Program-made: the position numbers and the translations under genes
Shown here: positions 45,908-55,100 of the stretch, piece by piece
Layout of the letters: each line of letters opens with the position of its first letter
How positions within the stretch are numbered: the first letter of the stretch is position 1
The notes under the pieces: generated by a model
What the model saw: only the letters and a program-made list of their open reading frames with translations
Database searches by the model: none
Told to the model about the DNA's origin: nothing
Assembly (NCBI GenBank): GCA_963739375.1
Contig: CAVUAF010000018.1
Location: 186,001 to 250,000, forward strand
Reading direction: 5' to 3'
Length of the DNA stretch: 64,000 nucleotides
Source of the DNA: CAVUAF01 sp963739375
GTDB lineage: Bacteria > Acidobacteriota > Terriglobia > Terriglobales > Acidobacteriaceae

Positions 45908-46654
45908 ATGGTTCCCCATCGCAACCCGTCGCCGGCCCCGCCCGCGGCCCGTGCGCCGCAACTTTCCCGCCCCCCGGGGGTTGGAACGGGTGTGAGCAGT
46001 GTGGCCATCCGCAGCGAGGCGCTCGCCGCCCTCGACCGGGGCCGCCCGCGTCTTGCCGGCGCGGTGCCGGGGGTCGCCTACGACTGCCTGCCCGACGCCC
46101 AGGTCATGCTGCGCGTCAAGGCGGGCGAGGATGCCGCGTTTGACTACCTGGTCGGCAAGTTCCGCCGCCCCATGATGGGCTTCATGTACCGCATGGCGCA
46201 CGACCGGGCGGTGGCGGAAGAACTGGCGCAGGAGGTCTTCCTGCGCGTCTATCGTTCGCGCCACGGCTACCACGCCGACGCCAAGTTCACCACCTGGCTG
46301 TACCGCATCGCCACCAACCTGGCGGTGAATCACGCGCGCGACACCAAGCTGGAGCGCGCGGAAACGGCGCTGAGCCTGGACGCGCCCGACGACGAAACCG
46401 GCGCCACGCTCGACGTCGCCGACGCCGCGCCCAGCGCCGAGCAGTCGCTGCTGCGGCGCGAGCGGCTCGCCGCCATTCGCCGCCACGTCCACAACCTGCC
46501 CGAGCGCCAGCGGGTGGCGGTGATCATGCACAAGTACCAGGAGCTGGACTACCGGGAGATTGCCGGGGTGCTGGGGCTGAGCGAATCGGCCACCAAGTCC
46601 CTGTTGTTCCGCGCGTACGAGACCTTGCGGGAGCGGCTGAAGGAGTTTGTATGA
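45908..46654 (+). CDS. ECF-type RNA polymerase sigma factor
   Basis: About 248 residues from ATG 45908; a GTG at 45992 would give a shorter, more typical protein, so the start is uncertain. Sigma region 2: DAAFDYLVGKFRRPMMGFMYRMAHDRAVAEELAQEVFLRVYR in parts, with the ELAQEVFLR polymerase contact, and KFTTWLYRIATNLAVNHAR (2.3-2.4). Region 4: LPERQRVAVIMHKYQELDYREIAGVLGLSESATKSLL in parts. It overlaps the anti-sigma gene by ATGA, so both are made together. It resembles RpoE/SigW-like factors. Confidence 0.95.
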   Translation: MVPHRNPSPAPPAARAPQLSRPPGVGTGVSSVAIRSEALAALDRGRPRLAGAVPGVAYDCLPDAQVMLRVKAGEDAAFDYLVGKFRRPMMGFMYRMAHDRAVAEELAQEVFLRVYRSRHGYHADAKFTTWLYRIATNLAVNHARDTKLERAETALSLDAPDDETGATLDVADAAPSAEQSLLRRERLAAIRRHVHNLPERQRVAVIMHKYQELDYREIAGVLGLSESATKSLLFRAYETLRERLKEFV

Positions 46655-47139
46655 ATTGCCGGCAGGCGCAGGAAGAATTCATCGTGGCGGGCGGCGGCTC
46701 GCCGGCCGCGGACGCCCACGTCCGCCAGTGCCCCGCATGCGCGGCGGCGTTGCACTCGCTGCGCCAGACCCTGGGGCTGCTCGACGCCTGGTCGGCGCCC
46801 GAGGCTTCGCCTTATTTCGATGCCCGGCTGCGTTCGCGCCGGCGCGCCGAGGCGGAACGCCCGCTGGGCTGGCGCGAATGGCTGGCCGCCGCCTTCTCGC
46901 CCTTTACCCAGGTGGGACGGCGCGTGGCCCTGGCCGCTTCCATGGCCGTGCTGGTCGCCGTCGGCGTGACCTTGATGCAATCCACGCCGGGCGCGAATCG
47001 TAGCAATGGCATCAGCGACCGCGTTGAAGCGCCGGCCAGCCCCGGCACCCCGGTCGCCGATTTGCAGGCGCTCGACAAGAACCACGATCTGCTCGCCGAC
47101 TTCGACTTGCTCGACGACGTCAACGAGGTGACACCGTAA
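46651..47139 (+). CDS. Anti-sigma factor with zinc-binding (ZAS) motif
   Basis: 162 residues, start overlapping the sigma stop. N-terminal MNCRQAQEEFI and then HVRQCPAC at about 23-30, the H-x3-C-x2-C zinc anti-sigma motif. A single transmembrane helix (VALAASMAVLVAVGVTL) near 95-111, then an acidic extracytoplasmic tail (LLADFDLLDDVNEV). It holds the upstream sigma factor at the membrane until a signal. Confidence 0.92.
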   Translation: MNCRQAQEEFIVAGGGSPAADAHVRQCPACAAALHSLRQTLGLLDAWSAPEASPYFDARLRSRRRAEAERPLGWREWLAAAFSPFTQVGRRVALAASMAVLVAVGVTLMQSTPGANRSNGISDRVEAPASPGTPVADLQALDKNHDLLADFDLLDDVNEVTP

Positions 47140-47164
47140 CTCCGAGGTTGATGAACGACTGCTC

Positions 47165-48061
47165 ATGAAGAAGGCTTCCATCCTGGTGCTGTTGCTCGCG
47201 AGCACGCTGCTGACGCCGGCGGCGGCGCAGCGGGGGCGCGGCATGGGTCAAAACCGCGCCGCGCGCGAGTTGCGTCGTGTGGGACTCCAGGAACAGAAAC
47301 AGAATCAGCGGCAGCAGCAGCAGCAGCAGCGGCAAAGGCAGATCGCGCGCGAACAGCAGCAACGGCAGCAGCGCGAACAGCAGCAGCGGCAGCAGCGCGA
47401 ACAGCAGCGGCAGCAGCAGCAACCGGCGCCGGGCAATCAGGCGGAACGTCCGCCGCAGAGCCCGCCGGCGCGGCCCGCGGAAAGACCGCTCGACCGGCCG
47501 CAGAATCCGCCGACGCGTGGCGCCGACTCGGCCGCGGGCGCGCCCCCGCAGGCTGCGGCCGGCTTCCAGGGGCCGGGCCATCTGGGCTACTGGCTCGGCC
47601 AGAACCGTAGTCTCTCGCTCGACCAGCAGCGGCAGGCGTTACAGAACGATCCGCAGTTCCGCGGCCTTCCCGCCGACCGGCAGCAGCACCTGATGAGCCG
47701 CCTCGAGGAATTCAACCGCCTGCCCCGCGAGCAGCAGGAGCGCATGCTGCGGAACATGGAGATCATGGAGCACTGGACGCCGGAACAGCGGCACCGGGCC
47801 CAGGATCTCACCCGGCGGGCGCGGCAACTGCCGGAGAACCGCCGGGAGGCAGTCCGGCGGGCGATCGGCTTCCTCAACAACCAGGAACCGGCGCGGCGGC
47901 GCCAGCTGCTCGCCTCCCCGCAGTTCCGGCAGCGCTTCAACGAGCAGGAGCGCGAAATCATCGTGGGCGCGCTCGACCTCGGCGTTCCCCCCAGCCGCAT
48001 GAACCCCCGCGAGCAGCAGCCGCCGCCCGAAATGCCGCCGGAGCCCGAACCCATTTTTTGA
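47165..48061 (+). CDS. Secreted DUF3106-like protein with Gln/Arg-rich region
   Basis: 298 residues with a signal peptide (MKKASILVLLLASTLLTPAAAQ). Residues 40-90 are almost only Gln and Arg, coded by CAG/CGG runs, and probably disordered or coiled coil. The C-terminal 150 residues have the DUF3106 pattern of repeated helices: LPREQQERMLRNMEIMEHWTPEQRHRAQ in parts, then LPENRREAVRRAIGFLN. Third gene of the sigma/anti-sigma operon, 25 bp downstream, so it may belong to the sensing or response side. The TGA stop begins a TGATTTGG repeat. Confidence 0.85.
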   Translation: MKKASILVLLLASTLLTPAAAQRGRGMGQNRAARELRRVGLQEQKQNQRQQQQQQRQRQIAREQQQRQQREQQQRQQREQQRQQQQPAPGNQAERPPQSPPARPAERPLDRPQNPPTRGADSAAGAPPQAAAGFQGPGHLGYWLGQNRSLSLDQQRQALQNDPQFRGLPADRQQHLMSRLEEFNRLPREQQERMLRNMEIMEHWTPEQRHRAQDLTRRARQLPENRREAVRRAIGFLNNQEPARRRQLLASPQFRQRFNEQEREIIVGALDLGVPPSRMNPREQQPPPEMPPEPEPIF

Positions 48062-48085
48062 TTTGGTGATTTGGTGATTGACCCG
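48058..48085. repeat. TGATTTGG repeat overlapping a stop codon
   Basis: TGATTTGG twice and TGATTG, period 8, starting exactly at the stop of the DUF3106-like gene. Because 8 is not a multiple of 3, the repeated TGA falls in all three frames. Confidence 0.8.
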
Positions 48086-48108
48086 AGTCGCCCGGTCGCG
48101 GCCGCGCC

Positions 48109-49029
48109 CTACCGCCGGAAGAAGTTCCTGGCAATGAACAGCACGTTCGCCGGCCGCTCGGCCAGGCGGCGCATGAAATACGGATACCACTCGGTGCCGA
48201 AGGGGACGTAGACGCGCATCCGCCAGCCGTTCTTCACCAGCTGGCGTTGCAGGTCGCGGCGCACGCCGTACAGCATCTGAAACTCGAAGGCGTCGGCGGC
48301 GACGCGCTCGGCGCGCGCAAACTCGATGGTGGCGCGGATGATCTTCTCGTCGTGGGTCGCGATCCCGTGGTACACGCCGCTCTTGAGCAGCGTCCTGGTC
48401 AGCCGCAGGTAGCTCGCATCCACGTCGCGCTTGCCGGGAAAAGCGATTTCCGGCGGCTCCTGGTAGGCGCCTTTGCAGAGCCGTATGCGGATGCGCTCGC
48501 CCAGCAGCTCTTCCACGTCGCGCTCGCTGCGCCGCAGGTACGACTGGATGACCGCGCCGATGGCGTTCTCGTGGCCCGGCCGGCGGTGCAGCTCGCGCAC
48601 GAAGTCGAGCGTGCGCTGCGTGTAGGGCGAACCTTCCATGTCCACGCGCACGAAGTTGCCGCGCGCCGCCGCCTGCGCCACCAGTCCCGCCACCAGCTCG
48701 CGCGCCAGCGCTTCCTCCACGTCCAGTCCCATGTGGGTCAGCTTCAGGCTGACGTTGGCGTTCAGGCCCTCGCGCGCAATGGCCGCGAGCAGCTCGGCGT
48801 AGTGTCCGGCGCTGGCCCGCGCTTCCGCGGGGTTGGTGACGTTTTCTCCCAGGTTGTCGAGGCTGACCGACGCCCCCAACTGGTTCACCTCGCGCGTCGC
48901 CCGCAGCGCGTCGTCAAGCCGCGTGCCGGCCACGAAACGCCGCGAGACGCGCTGTCCCAGCCGCGAGTGCTCGGCCACGCCGCGCAGCGTGCGGTTCGCC
49001 GAGAGCCAGATGAAGCCGGCCCTCAGCAT
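48109..49029 (-). CDS. Proline dehydrogenase (monofunctional)
   Basis: FAD enzyme oxidising proline to pyrroline-5-carboxylate. 306 residues from ATG 49029 (GGAGAG 8 nt upstream). TIM barrel landmarks: VSLDNLGENVTN near 54, ANVSLKLTHMGLD near 90, VRVDMEGSPYTQ near 127, IRIRLCKGAYQEP near 180, IATHDEKII near 222, FEFQMLYGVR near 244, and RVYVPFGTEWYPYFMRRLAERP in parts near 268, the Arg-rich substrate helix. Monofunctional PutB/FadM type as in Bacillus and Deinococcus. No P5C dehydrogenase in the window. Confidence 0.95.
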   Translation of the reverse strand: MLRAGFIWLSANRTLRGVAEHSRLGQRVSRRFVAGTRLDDALRATREVNQLGASVSLDNLGENVTNPAEARASAGHYAELLAAIAREGLNANVSLKLTHMGLDVEEALARELVAGLVAQAAARGNFVRVDMEGSPYTQRTLDFVRELHRRPGHENAIGAVIQSYLRRSERDVEELLGERIRIRLCKGAYQEPPEIAFPGKRDVDASYLRLTRTLLKSGVYHGIATHDEKIIRATIEFARAERVAADAFEFQMLYGVRRDLQRQLVKNGWRMRVYVPFGTEWYPYFMRRLAERPANVLFIARNFFRR

Positions 49030-49210
49030 CGCGGCTCTCCGGGTTGGGTGGAATCACGGGTCGCAGGCAGGATGCTCATGAGGAACAGCTAGGACTAAAC
49101 AGTACCGCGGCGGTTGTCAACAGCGACATAGGTCACCAGCGGTTGTGATGCAGACACCCGCCGCGCCGCCCGCGGCGGTCACCAAGGCCTTCCAGCTACA
49201 ATCGCGGGCG

Positions 49211-50185
49211 ATGCCCGAGCTGCTTAGTTGGGACGCGCCCCGGGCCCTGCGGCGCGCTCTCCTCCGCTGGTATGCGGTCCACGCTCGCGACCTGCCCTGG
49301 CGCCGCACGCGCGACCCCTACGCCATCTGGGTAGCGGAGATCATGCTGCAGCAGACGCGGGTTGCCGTCGTGGTGGACTACTACCAGAGATTCCTGGCGC
49401 GTTTCCCGGATGTTGGCGCCCTGGCGCGGGCGCGCCTGAGCTCGGTGCTGACTTTGTGGAGCGGCCTCGGCTACTACCGGCGGGCACGCGCACTGCATGC
49501 GGCAGCGCGCGCCATTGTCGGCGAACGGCGCGGCGAACTGCCGGCAACGTCCGCCGCGTGGCGGACGTTGCCGGGCATCGGGCGCTACACCGCCGCCGCC
49601 ATTGCCAGCCAGGCGCACGGCGAGCCGTGCGCCGTGGTCGATGGCAACGTGCAGCGCGTCCTGGAGCGGCTCGCCGGCGAGCGCCTTGCCGGCGAAGCGG
49701 CGTGGTGTGCGGCCGGAGCGCTGCTTGATCCGCGCGCGCCCGGCGACTTCAACCAGGCCATGATGGAGTTGGGCGCCACCGTCTGCACTCCGGCGCAGCC
49801 GCAGTGCAGCGTGTGTCCGGTCAGGCGGTGGTGTGCGACGCGCGGCGTCCTCGAGCGCCCGCCCCAACCGCCGCGGCGCAAGCGCGTCGTCGGCTACGCG
49901 CTCGCAGTCCGCGACACCCGCGTGCGCCTGGTGCGCCGCCCCGCAGATCATGCGCTGATGCCCGGGCTGTGGGAGTTGCCGCCGTTCTCCCGCACGCCGC
50001 GCCGCACGCCCGCGTTCACCCTGCGGCACGCGATCACCACCACCGACTACGAGGTGCGCATCTTCTCCGGCAACGGCGCGCCGCCGCGAGGGAAGTGGAT
50101 CGCCCGTTCGCAACTCGCGCGCCTGCCGCTCACCGGCCTGGCGCGCAAAGCGCTGAAGCAGGCTGGACTGCTGCGATTAGAATGA
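49211..50185 (+). CDS. mutY: A/G-specific adenine DNA glycosylase MutY
   Basis: Removes A opposite 8-oxoguanine. 324 residues from ATG 49211; a TACAAT box ends 8 nt before it. RDPYAIWVAEIMLQQTRV near 38 (catalytic Glu), helix-hairpin-helix LPGIGRYTAAAIAS near 125, catalytic Asp in GDFNQAMMELG near 183, and iron-sulfur cysteines C-x6-C-x2-C-x5-C (CTPAQPQCSVCPVRRWC). The C-terminal NUDIX-like 8-oxoG domain is present but short. Its stop overlaps an alternative start of the peroxiredoxin gene. Confidence 0.96.
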   Translation: MPELLSWDAPRALRRALLRWYAVHARDLPWRRTRDPYAIWVAEIMLQQTRVAVVVDYYQRFLARFPDVGALARARLSSVLTLWSGLGYYRRARALHAAARAIVGERRGELPATSAAWRTLPGIGRYTAAAIASQAHGEPCAVVDGNVQRVLERLAGERLAGEAAWCAAGALLDPRAPGDFNQAMMELGATVCTPAQPQCSVCPVRRWCATRGVLERPPQPPRRKRVVGYALAVRDTRVRLVRRPADHALMPGLWELPPFSRTPRRTPAFTLRHAITTTDYEVRIFSGNGAPPRGKWIARSQLARLPLTGLARKALKQAGLLRLE

Positions 50186-50211
50186 GACTCTTCTTCTGGA
50201 GGAAGCCGAAG

Positions 50212-50706
50212 ATGCCTGCGCTGACCGCCGGTAAGGCCACGCCCGCCGTGAAGCTGCCACTGGTCCAGGGTGGCGAGTTCAATCTCCAAGAAGCCCTGCG
50301 CCGCGGGCCGGTGCTGCTGGCGTTCTTCAAGGTCAGCTGCCCGGTGTGCCAGCTGGCCTTCCCGTTCCTGGAGCGTATCCACCAGCGCGCCGGCGGCAAG
50401 GCGCCGGTGGTCGGCGTCTCGCAGGACGACGCCAAGGAGACCGCCGCCTTCCTGCGCGAGTACGGGATCACCTTCCCGGTGGCGCTGGACGACACCCGCA
50501 CCTACCCGGTCTCGAACGCCTACGGCCTGACCAACGTCCCCACATTGTTCCACGTGGAACAATCGGGGAGGATCGGGCTGACCAGCGTGGGGTGGTCGCG
50601 GGCGGACGTGGAGGAGGTGGGGAGGCGGTTAGCGAAGGCGGGCGGAATTCTGGAGTTCCACATCTTCAAGTCCAGAGAGGACGTGCCGGAGTGGAAGGCG
50701 GGTTGA
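50212..50706 (+). CDS. Peroxiredoxin/redoxin-like protein
   Basis: 164 residues from ATG 50212 with GGAGG 9 nt upstream; ATG 50182 overlapping the MutY stop is an alternative adding 10 residues. Thioredoxin fold: VKLPLVQGGEFNLQ, FFKVSCPVCQLAFPF near 40 with the CPVC active pair, VVGVSQDDAKETAAFLREYG in parts, and a cis-Pro at VPTLFHVE near 115. A thiol reductase or TlpA/ResA-like role is likely. The codons for LFHVEQ form the parS-like palindrome. Operon with mutY fits oxidative stress defence. Confidence 0.88.
   Translation: MPALTAGKATPAVKLPLVQGGEFNLQEALRRGPVLLAFFKVSCPVCQLAFPFLERIHQRAGGKAPVVGVSQDDAKETAAFLREYGITFPVALDDTRTYPVSNAYGLTNVPTLFHVEQSGRIGLTSVGWSRADVEEVGRRLAKAGGILEFHIFKSREDVPEWKAG
50544..50563. 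promoter_or_regulatory. parS: parS-like centromere site inside the peroxiredoxin gene
   Basis: ATTGTTCCACGTGGAACAAT is a perfect 20-bp palindrome. Its core TGTTCCACGTGGAACA matches the ParB-binding parS consensus (TGTTNCACGTGNAACA). In-gene parS sites are known in other bacteria. Only one copy is visible in the window. Confidence 0.75.
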
Positions 50707-50795
50707 GGGTCGAAGAACTGAGCCTGCCGGTCGGCGGGAGCGAGTACATTGCGGAATTGAAGAGCGTGGTGACGCAAGCGATGAGCTGACCACAA

Positions 50796-50840
50796 AGGTC
50801 ACAAAGGTGGCACGAAGGAACACAGAGGAAACACGGAATT
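50796..50840. repeat. ACAAAGG/ACGAAGG repeat upstream of the M28 gene
   Basis: Units ACAAAGGTC, ACAAAGGTGG, ACGAAGGA, ACAGAGGAA. A related set (CACGAAGGACACGAAGG) lies at 52570-52612, on the other side of the M28 gene. Confidence 0.7.
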
Positions 50841-50861
50841 CAGATAGATAACGAGGCACTC

Positions 50862-52565
50862 ATGAGGACGCGATATGCAGTACTGCTGAGTTTTCTGGTG
50901 GTCTCGCTGGCGATGGCGCAAGCGCCGAAGGCGGGCGAAAAGCGAGCGGCGCAACCCAGTGGCGCTGGGTTGCCGGCGAGCACGGCGGCGGGCGTGCCGG
51001 CGGCGATGAACCGCATCGACGGGGAGCGCATACGGGCACACGTGAAGTTCCTGGCCAGCGACCTGCTCGAGGGGCGGGGCACAGGACAACGCGGCGGCGA
51101 CATCGCCGCGGAATACATCGCGGCGCAATTCCAGCTCCTGGGGCTGAAGCCGGCGGGGGACCACGGGAGCTACCTGCAGAAGGTGCCGCTGGTCGGGGTG
51201 CAGGCGGTGCCGGAGCAGACGTCGTTCGAGATCGTGGGCCCAAGTGGCGCGCCGCTGAAGCTGAACTTCGGCAGCGATTTCGTGGCCAGCAACGAAACGC
51301 AGGAGCAGGCGGCCGACATCGAGGCGGACATGGTGTTTGCCGGCTACGGGATCAGCGCGCCGGAATATCAATGGGACGACTACAAGGGAGCGGACCTGAA
51401 GGGGAAGGTGCTGCTCATGCTGGTGAGCGAGCCGCCCTCGAACGATCCCAACTTCTTCAAAGGGCGGGCGCTGACCTACTACGGGCGCTGGACGTACAAG
51501 TACGAAGAGGCGGCGCGGCGCGGGGCGGTGGGAGTACTGCTGGTGCACAAGACGGAGATGGCAAGCTATGGCTGGGAGGTGGTGAGGAACTCGTGGGGCG
51601 GGGAGCGGTCGTTTCTGCGCGACCAGGAGCGGCCGAAGCTGCGCGAGGCCGGCTGGGTGCAGCTGGAGATTGGGCGCAAGATCGCGGCGATGGCAGGGAA
51701 GGACCTCGACGAACTGATGCTGCAGGCGAACACGCGCGACTTCCGTCCGGTGGCGCTGGGGCTGAAGCTGAAAGCGCGGCTGGCGAGCAAGATCCGGCCG
51801 TTTGATTCCGAGAACGTGGTGGCGGAGCTGCCGGGCAGCGATCCGGCACTGGGGAAGCAGGCGGTGGTGTACAGCGCGCACTTCGACCACCTGGGGATCG
51901 GGCCGGAGAAGAACGGTGACCGCATTTACAACGGGGCCGCCGACAACGCCACCGGCTGCGGCATATTGCTGGAGCTGGCGCGGGTCTGGGCGCAGGTGGG
52001 GACGAAGCCGAAGCGCAGCATCCTGTTTGCCTCGGTGACGGCGGAGGAGCAGGGCCTGCTGGGGTCGGAGTACCTGGGACTGCATCCGCCGGTGCCGGCG
52101 GCACGCATCAGCCTGGACCTGAACGTGGACAACATCACGCCCTTTGGCGTGCCCGAAGACGTGGAAGTCTCGGGGGCGGAGCGCACCACGTTTTACCCGG
52201 TGGTGGAGCAGACGGCGAAGGAGTTCCAGTTGAACATCCGGCCGGACTCGCGTCCCGAGGCGGGGCACTACTACCGCTCGGACCACTTCAGCCTGGCGCG
52301 GGTGGGGATTCCCGCGTTCTCGATCGGGCAGGGCGACAAGTTCCAGGGACACGAGCTGGCCTGGGGGGAGAAGCAGAAGCAGGACTACACCGCCAACCGG
52401 TATCACCAGCCGAGCGACGAGTACCGCGACGACATGGATTTCCGGGGCGACGCGCTGCTGGCGCGGTTTGCGTTTGCGCTGGGATGGCGGGCGGCGAATC
52501 AGCCGGCGGCGGCCCAGTGGAAGGCGGGGGATGAGTTCGAGAAGGCGCGCAAGGCGTCGCAGTAG
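50862..52565 (+). CDS. Secreted M28 family metallopeptidase
   Basis: Zinc aminopeptidase, 567 residues, signal peptide MRTRYAVLLSFLVVSLAMAQ. An inserted PA-like domain (ADMVFAGYGISAPEYQW to SYGWEVV) covers about 140-230. Di-zinc ligands in order: SAHFDHLG near 345, GAADNATGC near 363 (bridging Asp), VTAEEQGLLGSEYL near 392 (catalytic and ligand Glu), LNVDNI near 425, and RYHQPSDEY near 513. It probably digests peptides in the periplasm or outside. Start chosen by signal peptide. Confidence 0.93.
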   Translation: MRTRYAVLLSFLVVSLAMAQAPKAGEKRAAQPSGAGLPASTAAGVPAAMNRIDGERIRAHVKFLASDLLEGRGTGQRGGDIAAEYIAAQFQLLGLKPAGDHGSYLQKVPLVGVQAVPEQTSFEIVGPSGAPLKLNFGSDFVASNETQEQAADIEADMVFAGYGISAPEYQWDDYKGADLKGKVLLMLVSEPPSNDPNFFKGRALTYYGRWTYKYEEAARRGAVGVLLVHKTEMASYGWEVVRNSWGGERSFLRDQERPKLREAGWVQLEIGRKIAAMAGKDLDELMLQANTRDFRPVALGLKLKARLASKIRPFDSENVVAELPGSDPALGKQAVVYSAHFDHLGIGPEKNGDRIYNGAADNATGCGILLELARVWAQVGTKPKRSILFASVTAEEQGLLGSEYLGLHPPVPAARISLDLNVDNITPFGVPEDVEVSGAERTTFYPVVEQTAKEFQLNIRPDSRPEAGHYYRSDHFSLARVGIPAFSIGQGDKFQGHELAWGEKQKQDYTANRYHQPSDEYRDDMDFRGDALLARFAFALGWRAANQPAAAQWKAGDEFEKARKASQ

Positions 52566-52612
52566 CAAGAGCCACACGAAGGACACGAAGGCAACACAAA
52601 GGACACGAAGAT
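52566..52612. repeat. CACGAAGGA repeat downstream of the M28 gene
   Basis: Units CACACGAAGGA, CACGAAGGCAA, CACAAAGGA, CACGAAGA. Same family as 50796-50840. Confidence 0.7.
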
Positions 52613-52725
52613 AGGCTGGAGCCGGGCGCGGCGGGTGGCGGCGGGGCGGGCGTCGGGCCCCGGCGAAAAGCTAATGTCGAGCGGGGCACGCTTGTGCTAC
52701 TGTGCCCGCGGATTCGTTGGTCGTT

Positions 52726-54944
52726 ATGCCGTTTTCCTTTCTCCAGCGCCGGGACCTCGCACAGTGCGCGCGCGGGCTCACGCTCACGCTCTACAACCCG
52801 GAATTCAAGCTGGAAAACCTGACGCCGGGCGTGGACAACGTGCGCCACGACGTATGGCTCAGCCCCAAGTTCCGCAGCGTGACCCGCAGCCACATTCTGA
52901 AGCTGGTGGCGCGGTATGGCGGGGTCGAGGACCTGATGGAGGACCCGGGGGCGGCGGCGGGGTGGAGGCCGCCGTCGATCGTCACCTCAAAAGCGCAGAA
53001 GCCGGCGGAGACGCCGCAGGACTTCAAGGCGGGGCTGGCGGAGGTGCAACTGGCGGCGCTGAACCGCGCCAAGGCGGACAGCAACATCAACATCGACCTG
53101 CTGGGGCGGCTGGCGATCCTGAAGTTCCTGCGCGCGGAACTCATCGCCCAATTCAGCGAAGCGCTGGACCGCTGCCGGGCGCGGCTGGCGGGTTACGAAG
53201 GTCCGCGCAACACCAACAGCGGGAAGGCGGTGGACATCCGCGAACGCACGGCCAAGCTGCAGGTGGACAAGAAGCACGTGCTGCGCAAGGCGGGACAGGA
53301 CCTGTACGAAACGCTGCGCGAGGTGGAGAAGGAGACCATGGCGCGGACGCGGCGGTCGTTCTTCGGCGACCACGCGTCGCTGAGCTACGAACTGCTGATG
53401 AACCGGCTGCTGTTCACGGAAGACGGGCGCGACGATTACCTGAACGCGGAGCACTACGTGATGCTGGGCAACTACGAGCGCGATCCGGACCGGGTGGCGC
53501 ACATCGCCAGCATGGCGGCGGAGTTTCTGGAGTCGCTGGAGGTGCTGGAGCGGGCGGGACCGTTCGCCACCTACGACGCGCTGCTGAGCGCGCCGGAGAA
53601 CGCGCAGGAACTGCTGGGGGCGGGGACCCCCGACGGCTCGGAAAAAGGCAAGGACCAGAAGCAGATGCTGGCGGCGTGGCACGAGATGCTGGAGCGCGAC
53701 GGGATCATGGAGTACGTGGTCGCCGCCTACGAGGCGGTGGCGCTGCTGCCGCAGTACTGGCCGCACGTGCATGCGCAGCAACTGAAGCAGGCGCTGGTGT
53801 CGAAGGAAGAGCACGCGCGCATCGTGGGGCTGCTGCAGGAGCACGGCAAGATCGCGCCCGAGGCGCTGCACCAGGCGCGGCGGCGGGTGGAAGGGTGCAA
53901 GGGGAGCGAGCGCACGAAGATGGCGGCGCGCTTCCTGCGCGACTTCATGCTGCACCGGCGGGACACGCGGCGCATGGAAGCGGTGACGGCGGCGAGCGAG
54001 AAGGTGAACGTCATCAGCAGCGAGAAGCTGCGGGAACTCTCGGCCATCAACAACACGCTGTACGAATTCCTGCTGGCGGAGGAGCGGGCGACCGGGGAAG
54101 AGCGGATCACGGGGCACGTCATCATCAAGGCCGACGTGCGCGATTCCACCACCCTGACGCGGACGCTGCTGGAGCGGGGGCTGAACCCGGCGTCGTTCTT
54201 CAGCCTGAATTTTTATGATCCGGTGAACAAGCTGCTGGCGCGGTTCGGGGCGAGCAAGGTGTTCATCGAGGGCGACGCGGTGATTCTGGCGATCCTGGAG
54301 CGGGAAGGCGAGCCGCAGCCGGCGGTGGCGCGGGCGTGCGTGCTGGCGCGGAGATGGTGCAACTGGTGCGGGCGTGCAACGAGCAGGCGCAGAAGAACGG
54401 GCTGCCGCCGCTGGAGGTGGGGATCGGGATCTCGTACCAGGAGTCGGCGCCCATGTACCTGGTGGACGGGAACGTGCGCATCATGATTTCGGCGGCGCTG
54501 AACGAGAGTGACCGGCTGTCGTCGTGCCACAAGGCGGCGCGCAAGCAGCTGGCGGGGCGCTCGCCGCTGTTCAACGTGTTCGCGGTGCAGGCGGTACGCG
54601 AAGGCGCGGAGAGCGACGACGAGTCGCTGCTGCGCTTCAACATCAGCGGCGTCAACCTGAGCGCGCCGGCGTTCGCGCGCCTGCGACAGGAGATCGCGCT
54701 GCAACCCCACGTGCCGGCGGTGAAGCCGATGTGGCCGGAGGACAAAGTGCGGCTGCACAGCGGGCTGGTGCCGGTGGGGGGATCGTTTGCCGAGATCGTG
54801 GTGCGCGAAGCGGTGGTGCCGGCGGTGGAGCCCAAGACCTTCGCGCTCAAACGATGGACCACGGCGCCCTACTTCGAGGTCTGCACCAACCCCGCGGTCT
54901 ACGAGCTGGTGCGCGACGAGGCGCGAGCAGCAGGAGCGCGGTGA
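52726..54944 (+). pseudogene. Cyclase-homology-domain protein with one frameshift
   Basis: About 740 residues if the frame is repaired. The N-terminal 430 residues are mostly helical and unrecognised (FSFLQRRDLAQCARG, ARYGGVEDLMEDPG). The C-terminal part resembles class III nucleotide cyclases: IIKADVRDSTTLT near 468 (metal Asp), FIEGDAVILAI near 515 (second Asp), then after the shift VGIGISYQESAP and ISAALNESDRLSS. The first frame ends at 54486; the second resumes at about 54336. One base is apparently missing near 54349, where GCGCGGAGATGG should read on as R-E-M. Error or a recent lesion; cyclase activity unproven. Confidence 0.7.
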
Positions 54945-54993
54945 ACCATTTGCGATTGGCGATTTGCGATTTGTGATTTGCGATTTGTGATTT
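54945..54993. repeat. GATTTGC/GATTTGT heptad repeat
   Basis: Six units of GATTTGC, GATTGGC or GATTTGT in a row, period 7, immediately after the cyclase-like gene. Same family as 58405-58450 and, inverted, 55950-55990. Confidence 0.85.
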
Positions 54994-55100
54994 GACGACG
55001 CGTAGGGCGCAGCGGCGTTTTTCCTGGATGGGCGCGGTTCAACCGTCCTGCCGGACTGGACGCGCTTGGCAACTCTGCCCAGCGATAAATCGCTGGGCTG

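Noticed and set aside
50703..50789. 28-codon frame starting TTG, overlapping the peroxiredoxin stop
   Set aside because: It is coupled by position (TTGA) and its sequence is protein-like, but it is too short and has no recognised motif or ribosome binding site; it may be the remains of a longer C terminus.
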